This document shows, piece after piece, positions 24,451-35,156 of a stretch of 64,000 nucleotides of DNA (within the stretch, counting starts at the first letter, position 1; the number at the start of each line of letters is the position of its first letter). A model generated the notes under the pieces. It worked only from the letters and a program-made list of their open reading frames with translations, made no database searches and had not been told where the DNA came from. Source of the DNA: Larix kaempferi (lineage: Eukaryota; Streptophyta; Pinopsida; Pinales; Pinaceae). Location: assembly GCA_027924585.1 (NCBI GenBank), contig BSBM01000637.1:4898001-4962000 (forward strand), given 5' to 3'. The translations under genes were made by a program, and so were the position numbers.

Positions 24451-24759
24451 CCCTAAAAAATATGCAGGTATGAGTTTGACGGAATACCTGTATCTCCCGG
24501 ATCTGCAATCGGCCGGTCGGATCGTCCAGAAATGCCACCTAAGCTCTAGTCCACTCTGCTCACAAGTCAAAGTCAAACAAGTACAAATGACACATGTCAT
24601 GTTGGACCCACCACTATTTATAGTCAGTTGACTTTTTCTTGTTTCGGCCATTCTGACCCCATACGGAGTCCGTTTTACGAACCGTTTCCACCACTGGAAT
24701 CAACACGACGAGACCGTCATGATGGTCACCTCGTTGAATTATTTTTACCCCGTCATTTT

Positions 24760-25270
24760 TTGCCCATTTTTTCAGACGCCACTAGTCGCCTCAGTTTGCG
24801 TGCCACATCGACCGTTCTTCGTTGTTCACATGTTTTATATCATCGGATTCATTTTTTCGAGCTGGTGATGATTCTTGAGATCATTTCTCGCTCTCACCCC
24901 CCGATTTTTTGGGTATTTTTCCAAAACGCCCTCGTCGCCTCGGTATGCATGCCACATCGGCCGTTACCCATTTTTGACATCCTTTATATCATTGGATTCA
25001 TTTTTCCGAGCTGGTGATGATGCTTGAGATCATTTCTCACTCTCACCCCCCGATTTTTTGGGTATTTTTCCAAAATGACCTCGTCACCTCGGTATGCGTG
25101 CCACATCGGCCGTTACCCATTTTTGACATCCTTTATATCGTCGGATTCAGTTTTCCGAGATCGTGATGATGCTTGAGATCATTTCTCGCTCTCACCCGGT
25201 ACAATTTCAACATTGTGTCCCGACACCTTGCTACCTCGATTTGCGTGCCACATCGGCCGCTATCGGATTG
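24760..25270. repeat. 149-bp tandem repeats in the Gypsy-2 3' untranslated region
   Basis: Phrases such as CCGATTTTTTGGGTATTTTT, CGTGCCACATCGGCCGTTA and GCTTGAGATCATTTCTC recur at a period of 149 bp (for example 24902 and 25051). There are about three units plus partial flanking ones. Internal tandem repeats are common 3' of pol in Tat-lineage elements and can seed satellites. Confidence 0.8.
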
Positions 25271-27313
25271 TTCCACATTTTTACATGAGCCATTCACTCC
25301 TGTCATACTGCAAATGTTTCATTATTTTTCCACCATTTCATCTACCCCACAAGGAGGCCCACCAGTGTTCCCCCCTACCCTTGCTCTTGGTCATCATTAC
25401 TATTCCTTGATTGAACACTTCCTCCTTGCCTGGCCATTCCTTTTGTTCGGTATAATTTTATCCCTTTTTCAGGCCGGACAAGTCCTTTACGAAAAAGGCA
25501 CTTAGGGAGTTTCCGTTAAGCTCTTTTCTGACTCCTAAAAGAATGAAAAGATCGCCGAGCAATCTTGCTTCCTTTCATGCTCGTTAAAGTACCTGAAAGG
25601 GCATCTATCTGGTATAAGTTTAACCCTTTTCCGGACCTGGTAGACTAATTACGAAAAAGGAATACTCTAGTCACACCGGCTAGAAGAGTTCTTCATTGCA
25701 TCCTTTTATGCTTCTTTGGGTCTTGGAGACTAAATCTACGAAAAAGCAACCCCCTGGAGTCTTCTTATTTTCTTTCAGACTCTCTAAAATTGAAAGCAAC
25801 CACGAGCATGAACTGTCCTGGGCTCGTAAAATCCACACGACAATACCATTCCATCATTTCAGAGTCTTCTTATCGCTTTCAGACTCCTTAAAATTGGAAG
25901 CAACCACGAGCATGAACTGTCCTGGGCTCGTAAAATCCACACGACAGTATCATTTTACACACACTTCTTCCAGTTTCTTAACCCATGAAGAAGTCCCCAC
26001 CCGTGCCTCCAGGCACTACGATCGATCATCTCGACAGCACCCCCAATCAGGTCGCCTTTGTTCAGAGTATTCTGCAGTCTCCTGCCATTTTATACCAGCT
26101 TGAGTCTCCCTCAGCCCAGTTACCCTCCCAGATCCATTACAGCTATGATCCCTTTCCCCTCAGTCAGTTTCATATGCTGCCAGATCATTTCCATTATCAT
26201 ACTCTGAACAAAGGAAGTTTGAGTCCACCCACTCTACTTGCCCAGTTGTCCCCCCACAGTTTGTCAGTCCTGCCACCAGTACTATCACATTTCGATTCTC
26301 CACCTCGCGCTCCTGTCAAGGAAACATCATTGCCTTGATAGTTGTAGGTCTCCCTCTGTCGACGACAGCACCTCTATTCCAGAGGATAGGCCCAGAGGTC
26401 CCTACGCCTTGGACTTATCACCATCTGTGGTAAGTGCCTACGGATCATTCTGAAAGGAGTCATCATTGCCTCTCTGAGTGGTTGTTTCTCACATGCTCGA
26501 CTTCAGCACCTTGATCGCATCATCGAGAATCGCGTAGTGTTACATTCCTACCATTTTTAGTCGAAGACCCCGGATTTCCCCCGACTCTAGCACATTGGTG
26601 AGTCACTTCAGAACACCCAGTTATATGTTCCCGTGGATGTCCGGGCTGCATTGGCGATTGTATTCGGAAGCCATCCAGTTACATGCTTCCTTGAGTACCC
26701 AGTTTCAGTCCCAGATTAGTTCCAGTTCAGTGTACCATTGTGAGTGTACCCCATGTCACTCTGATCCAGCAGCTCATTAGCCCCTTTGGTACCACACTCA
26801 GTAGCACTATTGATTGTTCCAGTGCACTTGTTCTTCAGCTCAGACATGGTCAGCCCAGCAGTATGTCCCAGATTTGTGTCCCCTCTGGACCCTTATGATG
26901 TACACAGTGGTTCTCTACGTATCTTACAGGTCTCCATTTTTCGGGCCTCACAGTTCTGTTTATGTATCTTGATACGAGCATGGGAATGCCCGCCTCGTCC
27001 ATATATTGAGATTATTCCTCATTCAGTTTTTGAGGTTATGTATATTTCAGGTCCCCATTTTTTGGACCCCATTGTTATTGTTATGTTATATCCTGATACG
27101 AGCATGGGAATGCCCGCCTCGTCCATATGATCAGATGATTCCTCATCCATTATTGAGGTTATGTACTTTTAGTTCTTACAGTTGTTCGGGATCGTTGTTC
27201 CGGGCTTCAGTTTGTTTCTTCTCTTCTCTCCACACCCCAGGAAACCCATGCATGACTTATGATGTCCATCGGCCATACGATGAGCTCCTGCCCTCGCACA
27301 TCAGGGGGCAATC
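25271..27313. other. Gypsy-2 3' untranslated region with further local duplications
   Basis: No convincing gene. Two local direct duplications are visible. A roughly 100-bp unit at about 25760-25960 contains GCAACCACGAGCATGAACTG twice. A roughly 130-bp unit at about 26960-27150 contains GATACGAGCATGGGAATGCC twice. The section ends in a purine-containing tract (CAGGGGGCAATC) right before the 3' LTR. Confidence 0.6.
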
Positions 27314-28037
27314 TGTTAACACCCAAAAAGTGTTCACTACCTCATCTACCACATTATATGGCTCATTTGTCCATTTCCCTACCATATTTCCCTTAAAATC
27401 TCAAAAAATCCCATTAAAATGCCTCCAAACGGCCACAAAACCCTCAAAATAGCCTAAAAAAGGCTAAATAACCTCTTTTTCCTCCAAAAATATCCAAAAT
27501 TCCTCAAAAATAGCAAAAATCCCCTAAAAAGGGAATAAAAAATATAAAATAATGAGGAAAAGGAGGAAAAAACCCTATACAGTTGCCCAAAACCATGTGT
27601 TTCCCAAAACCATGGGTCAGCACTCCACCACCAAAAAACTATAAATAGGTGATGGAGATCTTTTATTCCATATCCACAATCAAGTATACCCTTACTCTGC
27701 CAAAATCTCTCTCGAAACCCTAGTTCACCATTGAACTACTTTCACCTTGAGAGCCACTTTTGGCCCATTCCCACCATTGGAGAAAGAGAAGAAGCACATT
27801 GGAGCTTAGAGCAACCCTCTTGGACATTGCAAGGAGCTTCATCAACCTCCACATTGGAGGTAATATCAATATAAAAACCCTTGTTTACAAATTGTGTTTT
27901 ATGTTTCATGCATATTTTAGATTAGTTTATATTTATGTTTTAGCTTAATTATTTACATTTATTGAACTGCTACTAAGGAGTCCATTCTCCTTAGTAGGTG
28001 CTCATTTGCACAAGCTAGGGGTAATACCCTAGCTACA
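27314..28037 (+). repeat. Gypsy-2 3' LTR
   Basis: The LTR is 724 bp, TGTTAACACCC...CTAGCTACA, with a TATA box CTATAAATAGG at 27639-27649. Only about the first 17 bp clearly match the residual 5' LTR at 15979. Confidence 0.88.
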
Positions 28038-28042
28038 GTAAC

Positions 28043-28285
28043 TAAAGTGGAACTGCAGTGGTAGGTGAAAAAGTGTGCCCTTCTCTGGCAGTAGGTGAGA
28101 AGTGGGCGCCTTCATGACTAGGAGGGATAAAGAACTGATGTAAGAATCTCTCAGGTGCTAGAATAAGATGGCTAAGGTGCTGGAGGCATCAACCTGGTGA
28201 TTGGGATGCATGCAAACCCTAGAATTTGCATGAAAACCCTAATTGCATGCAAGATCCTGAAAAAGATGATGTGGATATCCGAACA
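28043..28285 (-). repeat. Copia-1 5' LTR, outer part
   Basis: This resumes the LTR broken at 15978. It contains GTGCTGGAGGCATCAACCTG and ends GATATCCGAACA. It parallels the complement of the TR-GAG-2 LTR start (TGTTAGGATATC) at 58503. Confidence 0.8.
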
Positions 28286-29390
28286 TAGCCATGGGGCATT
28301 AATCTTAAAATACACCCCCCCTGTAGAATCTCAAATTCTGTCCATAATGGAAAACAAAGATTTTGTGCATCTGCTTGGCCTGAATCTTAACCCTATGAGT
28401 CTTTCGATGCCCACTCATCTTAAAACCAAGGTTACTAACATACAAACTTCTTTTCTCCCAATACATAACCTAGTTCTCAACCTATCTTGAATAGAAAAAA
28501 TTTGGAAGAAGAATATAAACTCCAAGCAAGGAAAGTTATTCCCAATTTCTGATACAATTTTGACATTCCTTTCAGTTGGTGCTATAAGCCCTTGTTGGAA
28601 ATCAATGATTGATGTCATTTCCATTGTTGGTCATGGGTTCAAACTTCGAATTCCAACATATAAAAACTTTAAGATTGATCTTTTTTTCCTAGATAGTTGA
28701 TGATATAACCCAGATTCTTCCATACTATCACCAGACATCAGTTGACACAGGTTGTACCATCATGAATGACAAACAGATAGATACAAGGAATATTACCTTG
28801 ATAAATTTGTTTGTATTTTGTCCAAAGGGCATGATGTTCCTTGATATCACCCTCCCAATACCTAGTATGTGATATCTTCATGTGCGGTTCAAAAGTGGTG
28901 CAGAGATCAATTGGAGACACTCAAGAGGATTCCAACGCTTTCTTGAAGAGTATAACTTGTCCTACCTTCAAGTCAGACACGTCTGTATGTGGGTAAAGAT
29001 TATCTTCATCATTAATTTAAGTCTTTCTAGATGCATCAATATTACGGGTGGACTGCAAAGGTTGCACAATAAATAAGCAAGGAACATTAATCCTCTTGTG
29101 GATGTTATTTGAGCACATGCAATGATGCATGCCAACCCATGTAATGAAAAGATATAGGTGCTAGTCGATTAGTCATAAATCCATGTCATGGATAAGGCTG
29201 AATATTCTTGTGGATAGAAACTAAGCACGTGTTTGTAAACGTAAGGATAGGAATTATCTGTAAATATGTGGACTTGCAAGACATCTTGCTTCTTAAGGTG
29301 ACATTGCTTACAGGAAAACCAACCTCAGAAATACCTACTTATAGCACTCCAATAAAGGACAAAAGCTTCTTCAAGAATAGAACCCTCTAG
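28286..29390. other. AT-rich flank right of Copia-1
   Basis: No convincing gene or repeat was found. Short open frames here are unlike any family I recognise. Confidence 0.4.
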
Positions 29391-29488
29391 GAGAGACTAA
29401 TCTAGCTAGTGATGGGACAGAGGAAACCGAGTTTTCTAAGTGGAGGTGGATGTCACCTCAGGAAGTTATTGAACATATGAGTGCATGA
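29391..29488 (+). pseudogene. Nudix hydrolase exon remnant (plant Ap4A/NUDT-type C-terminal part)
   Basis: A 31-codon frame from 29393 to TGA at 29486-29488 contains EFSKWRWMSPQEVIEH, which matches the conserved EF-x-W-x-W-(M/x)-x-P-(E)-(x)-V stretch downstream of the Nudix box in plant diadenosine-polyphosphate hydrolases. A CTCTAG acceptor-like site lies directly upstream. The Nudix box itself is not visible nearby, and the frame ends earlier than the family would. It is probably a degraded gene piece. Confidence 0.45.
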
Positions 29489-31863
29489 TAAAGTGTGTAA
29501 TTTCTAAATTGCTCATGCATATGGTAGGTGCATTGATATGAATATATACTTATATTTTGTGGTTGATAATTGGATTAGGCTGTGGATTACAAGCGACTAG
29601 TTTATGAGAAAGTTTTAAAGTCCTTTGCTCCTTACATGAACTCATAATCATCTGATGTATCATGTAAAATACAAAATCTATATAATATGCTCTTCTCATG
29701 TTGCTCTTTTTGTCACTTTGTCTCCAATCCAGAAACACATGAAAATGATATTGGACTTAATTTAATATGATTGCACATGGGATGTTGACAAAAGAGGATA
29801 CCATCTTTTCCAATTTCTTGCTTTTGTTAATAGTGTGTTATTTTTCTTATAATATATACAAGGAAAATGCCTCAATTTTTGAAACGATAGATAGGATTGG
29901 AAGAAAGGTTTAGAATATCTTAGAAGTAGAACATGTTCTTTTTGACTTGATATATTAACAAGAGTGACACAATCAATAACTTATTCCACTTCATTACCTT
30001 CCTAAGAAATAATGATCAATGGTAACTCAAGAGTCAAAGTTAAGAGCATGACACCATTTGTTGCAATAGTGAGGCTTTTATGCATATCCTTAAAATACAT
30101 ATATATATTGAAATTTAGGCCATATAACTTATCATGAATTTAAAATATTTGTATTACTATTGTGTATAATGCATAAATGGCGCTCATGTACCTGAAACTT
30201 AAAAATAAATTAGTATTTGGTTCAACAATATTTGCATATGGGAAAATGTTCCTTTGATTTTCTTTAGTATCTATGAAAGTGTGGGTAATGTTTGAACTCT
30301 TTGTTGAGGGTCTCTAAGTCTAAGATTTTGTCTTAGAAAGACTATTAGGATCATTTGTAACAACCTAGGGATAAAAATGTGCTATTATAGATGAAGTAAA
30401 TTGGAAAAATGAATCAACAAAATCTAAGGTCATTAATTAAAGCTCAGTTGATGTTTGGATGTATTTAAATCAGAACTTTTGACAATGGAAGAAAAGACAA
30501 GGGGAGGATTTATGGAAAAATGGATGTGAAATTCTTATTGAGAGACCATATTATCATGAATACATGTCAATGTGCATGTTGGAGTCGACTATAAACATGT
30601 ACCATTGTAGTGTACTTTTTGTCATGCAATAGGATGTCAAGAGGTTTTTCTTAAGTTGACTAGAGAAGAGTAGAAACGTAAGTTGCAGGAAACGTGTTGA
30701 CCAACGCGACCTCGGTCGACAGGGGTTCGCCTCACTGTTGACACATACCGCAGTCTCCCTGGGCACCGGCTCGGGTAGGTTTGAGCCCACCTAGAAACTT
30801 CCGCAGAGCGAATGAGGTCTCACCTGAGGCGTCCAGGAAGGGCAGACAAAACCATGTTTCTGCCGAGGGAGGAGGAGAGTTGTGGCTACACAGACTAACT
30901 CTATTGCAATATTGAAATAGAAACTTTAAACATTCGGCAAGGAGTTATAACATAATCACAGCATTTATCATCATATTCAACATAGAACATATTACTTAAT
31001 CACAGCATTTATCATCCCAGCAACAGTAAGCAGACATTGCATCAAGAAAATATAACAACATTCATGTATCACGACATTGCACAAAGATCATACCAAAACA
31101 TCATTATATTACTGCTGCAGTCATAAACCAGAACATAGATCTCTGTATACATGCATCCCCTTATCTTTTTCTCATTCCTCTTCGACTCCCTCTAACACCT
31201 ACAACTTTCATCTATTTATAGGCGTCTACCATTACAATGTTTGTCCACTTACAACTGACTTCCTAACCGACACTATGGACAATTGACCCAATATCTAACT
31301 AACTTGGTCCAAATGACCCCAAAAACCCACATACCACGGTACAAATGACTCACTATTACATAACATATGGTCCAAGTGACCCAAAACCCCGCCAACTGCA
31401 GTGTCCTTTAACACAAAATACTCCTTTGGTGCCCTTATCTGATGTGTCGCAGCGTCGGTGGTACCGCGACATTTCCCCATCGAACCGCCTGCCAACAAAA
31501 CTCGCCCTTTGTGTTTTATTATGTGGAAACATTCCTGATGTGCATGGAATGGTTCCAAAATGGCCTGAAATATTTTAGGTGGGTTTCATGGTTTGGAAAT
31601 GCATCCCAAAACATTTTGGGCTATGTCCAATCCATTCCAGGCCTAAACCCATATGTTTTAGGTCTGAAAAGTGCTTTTGGGGCTACGTGGATTCCACATG
31701 GTCCCTAAAAACAAAATCAATGTTTATCTTAAGATTAAAAGCATAATTCATTTCCATAAATTGTTTATTAATTCATTTTCATTTTCATTGATTTTTTTTT
31801 AAAGAAATTATTATAGAAACCCCAGGTCTTTTGATTTTCCTATAGAAAACACATCAGGGAAAC
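29489..31863. other. Unassigned intergenic DNA
   Basis: AT-rich to about 30680. At 30690-30880 there is a GC-richer block, then a near-direct repeat containing AATCACAGCATTTATCATC at about 30954 and 30999, and a CTATTTATAGGCG promoter-like motif near 31212. The 30690-31740 part has an LTR-like texture, but I could not find matching ends or a second copy. Confidence 0.3.
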
Positions 31864-32008
31864 TTTTAGGGGCTAATCTTAGCCCATGGGCTAAATTTAG
31901 GGGTTTTAATTTTTTAGTGGGCTATTTTTTAATTAAACCAACATTTACTATGATTAGCCCAATTTTTATGTATTTATTTTTACTAAATGACACATTAGCC
32001 CCATAAAA
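31864..32008. mobile_element. Candidate MITE, about 145 bp
   Basis: Imperfect terminal inverted repeats TTTTAGGGGCTAAT (31864-31877) and ATTAGCCCCATAAAA (31994-32008) enclose AT-rich sequence with further internal TTAGCCC repeats in both orientations. There is no coding capacity, and the target duplication is not clear. Confidence 0.4.
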
Positions 32009-32719
32009 CATATAAAGGGGACACTAAATTGAACCATTTAGCCTCGATCTGATACGATTTCAAGTTCCGATCGCCTAGTAAAATAACTTGCTTGCTCTAA
32101 TTCAACCAAATTTATAGAAATGGAAGTTGCTGAGGGTAAATTCGCCCTCCGGTGATCATGGAAATCCAGGTTTTCGGTAATTTCGTCAACATATTATGGA
32201 TTGAAATCGATTTTCAGTTTTAAATCGCTCTATATATATGTTGTTTTTGATTTATTTTTTATCATAGCTAAAAGGATTTTGGGTTTTTTCGAATTTTAGG
32301 ATTTCGCGACTATGGAGAAAGAAATCAAGGATTTTGGGTTTTCTTGGCCAGATCTCAGAATTTTGGGTCTTTGGAGTAAGCAAATGGCCTGATCCAGGTT
32401 AGTCTGGTTAGTTGATATTAATTCACCATAAATGGTTTGTGCTAGTCTAAACTTATGTATGCATATAAGGCGGGTGCAAGGATAAGAAATATCTAAATGA
32501 CCTACCTGTGTTGGAGGTGCTTTTATGATTTCATTATCTAAATTACTTCCCTAAACCCCCCGCCATCCCTACACCGTAAAAGGACAGAAAGAAAGAACCG
32601 CACACTCCAGCTAGACCAACAACATTAACCCAGCCACACTGCTTGGGATATGCATTACTTACAACCCATAGACATTAGATAGTTGTTGCTTATCATACGT
32701 CAATACTATTCCATGGATA
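32009..32719. other. Unassigned DNA upstream of invertase copy A
   Basis: No invertase exons 1-2 and no other gene were recognised. The region includes a CTATATATATG at about 32229, but no ORF it would serve was found. Confidence 0.35.
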
Positions 32720-32982
32720 TACGTTACTTTGAGCGATAGCGAACAGTTTGGATGATAGAAAAGTTGACTACTATACAGTGGGGAATTACTTCCTGATGTG
32801 GACAGATATGTCCCCGATAATGGATCTGTCGAGGGCCCCAAGGTCTAAGCCATGACTACGGTAAGTTCTATGCATCCAATACTTTTTTTGATGATAACAA
32901 ATCCTATAGGATTCTGTGGGGTTGAATCAACGAATCTGACAACGTGGTGGATGATCTCAACAAAGGATGACCTTCCGTTCAG
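32720..32982 (+). pseudogene. Acid invertase (GH32) copy A, 3' part of the large exon, frameshifted
   Basis: Three frames must be combined to follow the family: DYYTVGNY (from 32766), [12 protein letters not shown] (from about 32804) and [15 protein letters not shown] (from 32851), then RILWG, NESDNVVDDLNKG and PSVQ. These match the exon of plant cell-wall/vacuolar invertases that ends in (S/G)-x-Q. Two conserved Trp codons are TGA (after RILWG and after NKG). The exon ends at 32982 with a CAG/GTATAT donor, at the phase expected in this gene family. The 5' part of the gene, including the NDPNG nucleophile region, is missing. Confidence 0.85.
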
Positions 32983-33076
32983 GTATATACATAATCATGT
33001 TATCCTTCTCTTCTGCTCTACTTCTGCTTCTGCTTCTGCTTCGGGCATCACAATCCTAGGTGCTTCTTGATTGTAG

Positions 33077-33244
33077 GCGATTCGCAGGGTTGTGTGGCTT
33101 AATCCTATTACTAGGAGAAGCCTTGTTCAGTGGCCAGTGACGGAGCTTGAATCATTACGCGCCTATAATTTAACGAAAGACAACGTTGTTTTGGAAAGGG
33201 AATCAGTAATGAAGGTAGAGGGATTCAACTCAGGAGCGTCCCAG
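33077..33244 (+). pseudogene. Acid invertase exon 4 (open reading frame intact)
   Basis: The 94-bp intron (32983-33076, GT...TTGTAG) is followed by a 168-bp exon of exactly 56 codons without a stop. It includes RRVVWLNP, SLVQWPVTELESLR and VEGFNSGASQ, matching the invertase block that typically reads IPRTVWLD...LLQWPVEEIESLR...VSGITASQ. It ends CAG/GTAATA. The next family exon begins with (A/V)DVEV, found at 63368. If used in that transcript, the downstream intron is 33245-63367. The upstream exon is broken, so the whole is called a pseudogene. Confidence 0.88.
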
Positions 33245-33296
33245 GTAATAAATATATTATTACCTACGTGAGAAAATAAGTTTAAGTTAATTTCCT

Positions 33297-33423
33297 ATTA
33301 TCCTGCTACTAAGCTTTTCATGGGTATTCAGCCAGCCGAAATGTAAGTTATTATTTAAGTTAATTACTAGGAGGGAGCAGTTTTCGGCTGAAAACCCATG
33401 AAAATATCAGTAGCAGGATAATG
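33297..33423. repeat. Fold-back inverted repeat in the invertase intron
   Basis: Arms of about 40 bp at 33297-33340 and 33384-33423 are imperfect reverse complements (for example ATTATCCTGCTACT and AGTAGCAGGATAAT), separated by about 45 bp. The same arms occur about 950 bp apart, in the opposite order, at 62262-62301 and 63250-63293. Confidence 0.7.
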
Positions 33424-34356
33424 ATAAACGCCATGGATATATGCATCCTATAAAGATAAATACAAGCAACATACGAAGTTTCTTAAGCCTCAGTGACAAT
33501 GTACAAAAGAAAATGGGAGTAAAAAATGACAGTATAGAAGCCTACCATAGTAATTCATATATGTTTTTATATCATAGTGGAGTTCTATCCATTTTCATTG
33601 ATTTGTTTTCATAGATATATTAGCATCTATCTATCTTAAAATTGGATTGATTTATTTATGATCAAGAGGGATCAATGTACAAATCTCTTATTACTAAAAA
33701 AAATTGAAATGAATCTATTATCATTTATTGGATTATATCAATTTTTTTAAAATTAGTGATTAAACATTGAACGTCAATTTCTTTTACCTTTTATTTATTA
33801 GCATTACCCTCTCAGCTCTATGGATTGCATAATCCAGGGTTCCATCAACTTGTTTGATGGAAAATTCTCCATGCAATGAAGAGGAAACTTTTATGAAAAT
33901 GAGAACTAACTCTGTTTAGTTTCGCGTTATCCACAAATTCTTGGGAGAGTGTTGTTGGTTACTGGGATTGTTGAGAGCATAATTGCAAATTGATAAATTG
34001 TGATTAAAAAAAATTATCGTGGACCTTCTAAGTTAAAATGGGAACATGGTTTCCTAACAAAGATTGAGTTAGTCACAATGATGGTTGCATAATCAACATA
34101 GAATTAAGTAAGAGCTTGGAGTTTTGCCATCTCAAATTATACATTTAATTTTGGATCACCTGCTTTTATGTCGAAATCCTCAGCTCAATTTCTAAATATC
34201 CTTTCCTAAACACCCTTAAGATTTAAATCCCAATCTTAATAAATTAAGCTTGTGCTCAATGATATCTGCATCAGAGTCCAGAGTCCACGTGTGATACTAG
34301 TGCATTCAAAAAGCTTCAGATTGGCAGAAAAGTACCGAATCTAGTATATAACAATG
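33384..34356. repeat. Intronic duplicated block, left copy
   Basis: About 970 bp aligning to 62262-63235, for example GGATAATGATAAACGCCATG near the left end and GCTTCAGATTGGCAGAAAAG near the right end. Noncoding. Similarity stops at about 34356, where sequence belonging to invertase copy B approaches. Confidence 0.8.
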
Positions 34357-34469
34357 GTTTGATCATAACCATACTGGTTAAACTCAAACTCTGTGCAAGG
34401 GAAATAAAATCATGGGAACAGGCCAAGATGTGGGCATGCTTCAAGAAATGGACTCTGAAGCTCCCTAAT

Positions 34470-35110
34470 CTCTTAGCGCTTGGTCTGGATCTGCCACTTT
34501 CATACACAAAGGAGGCACTCTTGTGATCTTATACACAGGATTTGACAATGCCTCTGAACCAGTTCAAGCCATGGATATTCCGAAGAACCCATCGTATCCT
34601 TTGTTGCGAAAGTGAAAGAAGATCGCATAGAACCCCATCATGGTGTCTATTGGCATCAATTCCAACTCCTTCATAGATCCAACTACAGCATGGTTGGGAT
34701 AAAAAAAAAGATGGTGAGTCTAGGTTGGCAGGAAAAGGCATAGGAATAAAGTGGGAATGACATTATTGTTCAAAAGCAAAGATTTCGTTAGGTAAGTAAA
34801 ATCCAAACATCCACTACATTTGACGAGGCATACTGGAATGTGGGAATGCCTGGACTTCTACCAGGTGTCCATCCATGGCAGCCATGGCCTTGACACCTCA
34901 ACCATATAGTGGAAAAGTACTTGGATGTGTTGGGTATATGTGTACTCGATAATGGATCTCTCGAGGCCCCTGTGGTCTGAGGTATGACCACGGTAAGTTC
35001 TATGCCTCCAAGTCCATTTTTTACGATAACAACGCCCGCAGAGTTTTGTGGGGTTGGACTAATCTGGCAGGAAAGCTGATGATCTCAACCAAGTATGGAA
35101 TTTTTTTCAA
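34470..35110 (+). pseudogene. Acid invertase (GH32) copy B, large exon, multiply broken
   Basis: WSGSATFIHKGGTLVILYTG (from 34481) and PVQAMDIPKNP are clear invertase motifs. Downstream in shifted frames are NPIM, DPTTAW (the family RDP motif reads IDP here), [13 protein letters not shown] (the family WECP/V acid-base motif, Glu retained), [15 protein letters not shown]-like remains, [11 protein letters not shown] and [11 protein letters not shown]. It ends at a TTCAA/GTATATA donor-like site. In-frame stops begin at LLRK (TGA, about 34612). The intron begins with sequence like that after copy A, and TR-GAG-1 inserted about 45 bp into it. This is a second gene copy, not the same exon as 32720-32982. 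Confidence 0.85.
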
Positions 35111-35156
35111 GTATATATAATGATCATATTATCCTTCTCATATATAATGATCATAT

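Larger units (their letters stand above)
15979..28037 (+). mobile_element. Gypsy-2: Tat-like Ty3/gypsy element with second RNase H and antisense ORF
   Basis: Ends are TGTTAACACCC at 15979 and CTAGCTACA at 28037, flanked by a perfect 5-bp duplication GTAAC (15974-15978 and 28038-28042). The 5' LTR is almost entirely deleted: about 30 bp remain before sequence unrelated to the 3' LTR, and the gag start is lost too. The order is gag, PR, RT, RNase H, INT, a second RNase H, an antisense plant-mobile-domain ORF, tandem repeats and the 3' LTR. Extra ORFs and an additional RNase H are known features of the Tat lineage; the lineage call is from these and not from a tree. Confidence 0.9.
12182..28285 (-). 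mobile_element. Copia-1: degraded Ty1/copia element, interrupted by Gypsy-1 and Gypsy-2
   Basis: The element reads on the minus strand from its 5' LTR (28285 down to 28043, then 15978 down to 15498, split by Gypsy-2), through primer site, gag and pol, to the Gypsy-1 insertion at 12182. The rest of pol and the 3' LTR lie left of the window. The primer site (complement of 15484-15497, TGGTATCAGATCC) is the initiator-Met tRNA type. Its LTR ends (TGT...TTTTACA reading on the minus strand) and the Gag start MEYSSS match TR-GAG-2 at 58503-61438, so the two are family members. Confidence 0.88.

Noticed and set aside
25696-27452. Several plus-strand frames of 60-148 codons
   Set aside because: They lie in the repetitive 3' untranslated region of Gypsy-2, show no domain, and overlap direct duplications.
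28197-29390. Short open frames right of Copia-1
   Set aside because: Lengths of 60-97 codons are expected by chance in AT-rich DNA and no motif was recognised.
33010-33045. CTTCTG hexamer-like repeat (CTTCTGCTTCTGCTTCTGC)
   Set aside because: A short simple-sequence polypyrimidine run inside the 94-bp invertase intron, normal for a splice-acceptor region.
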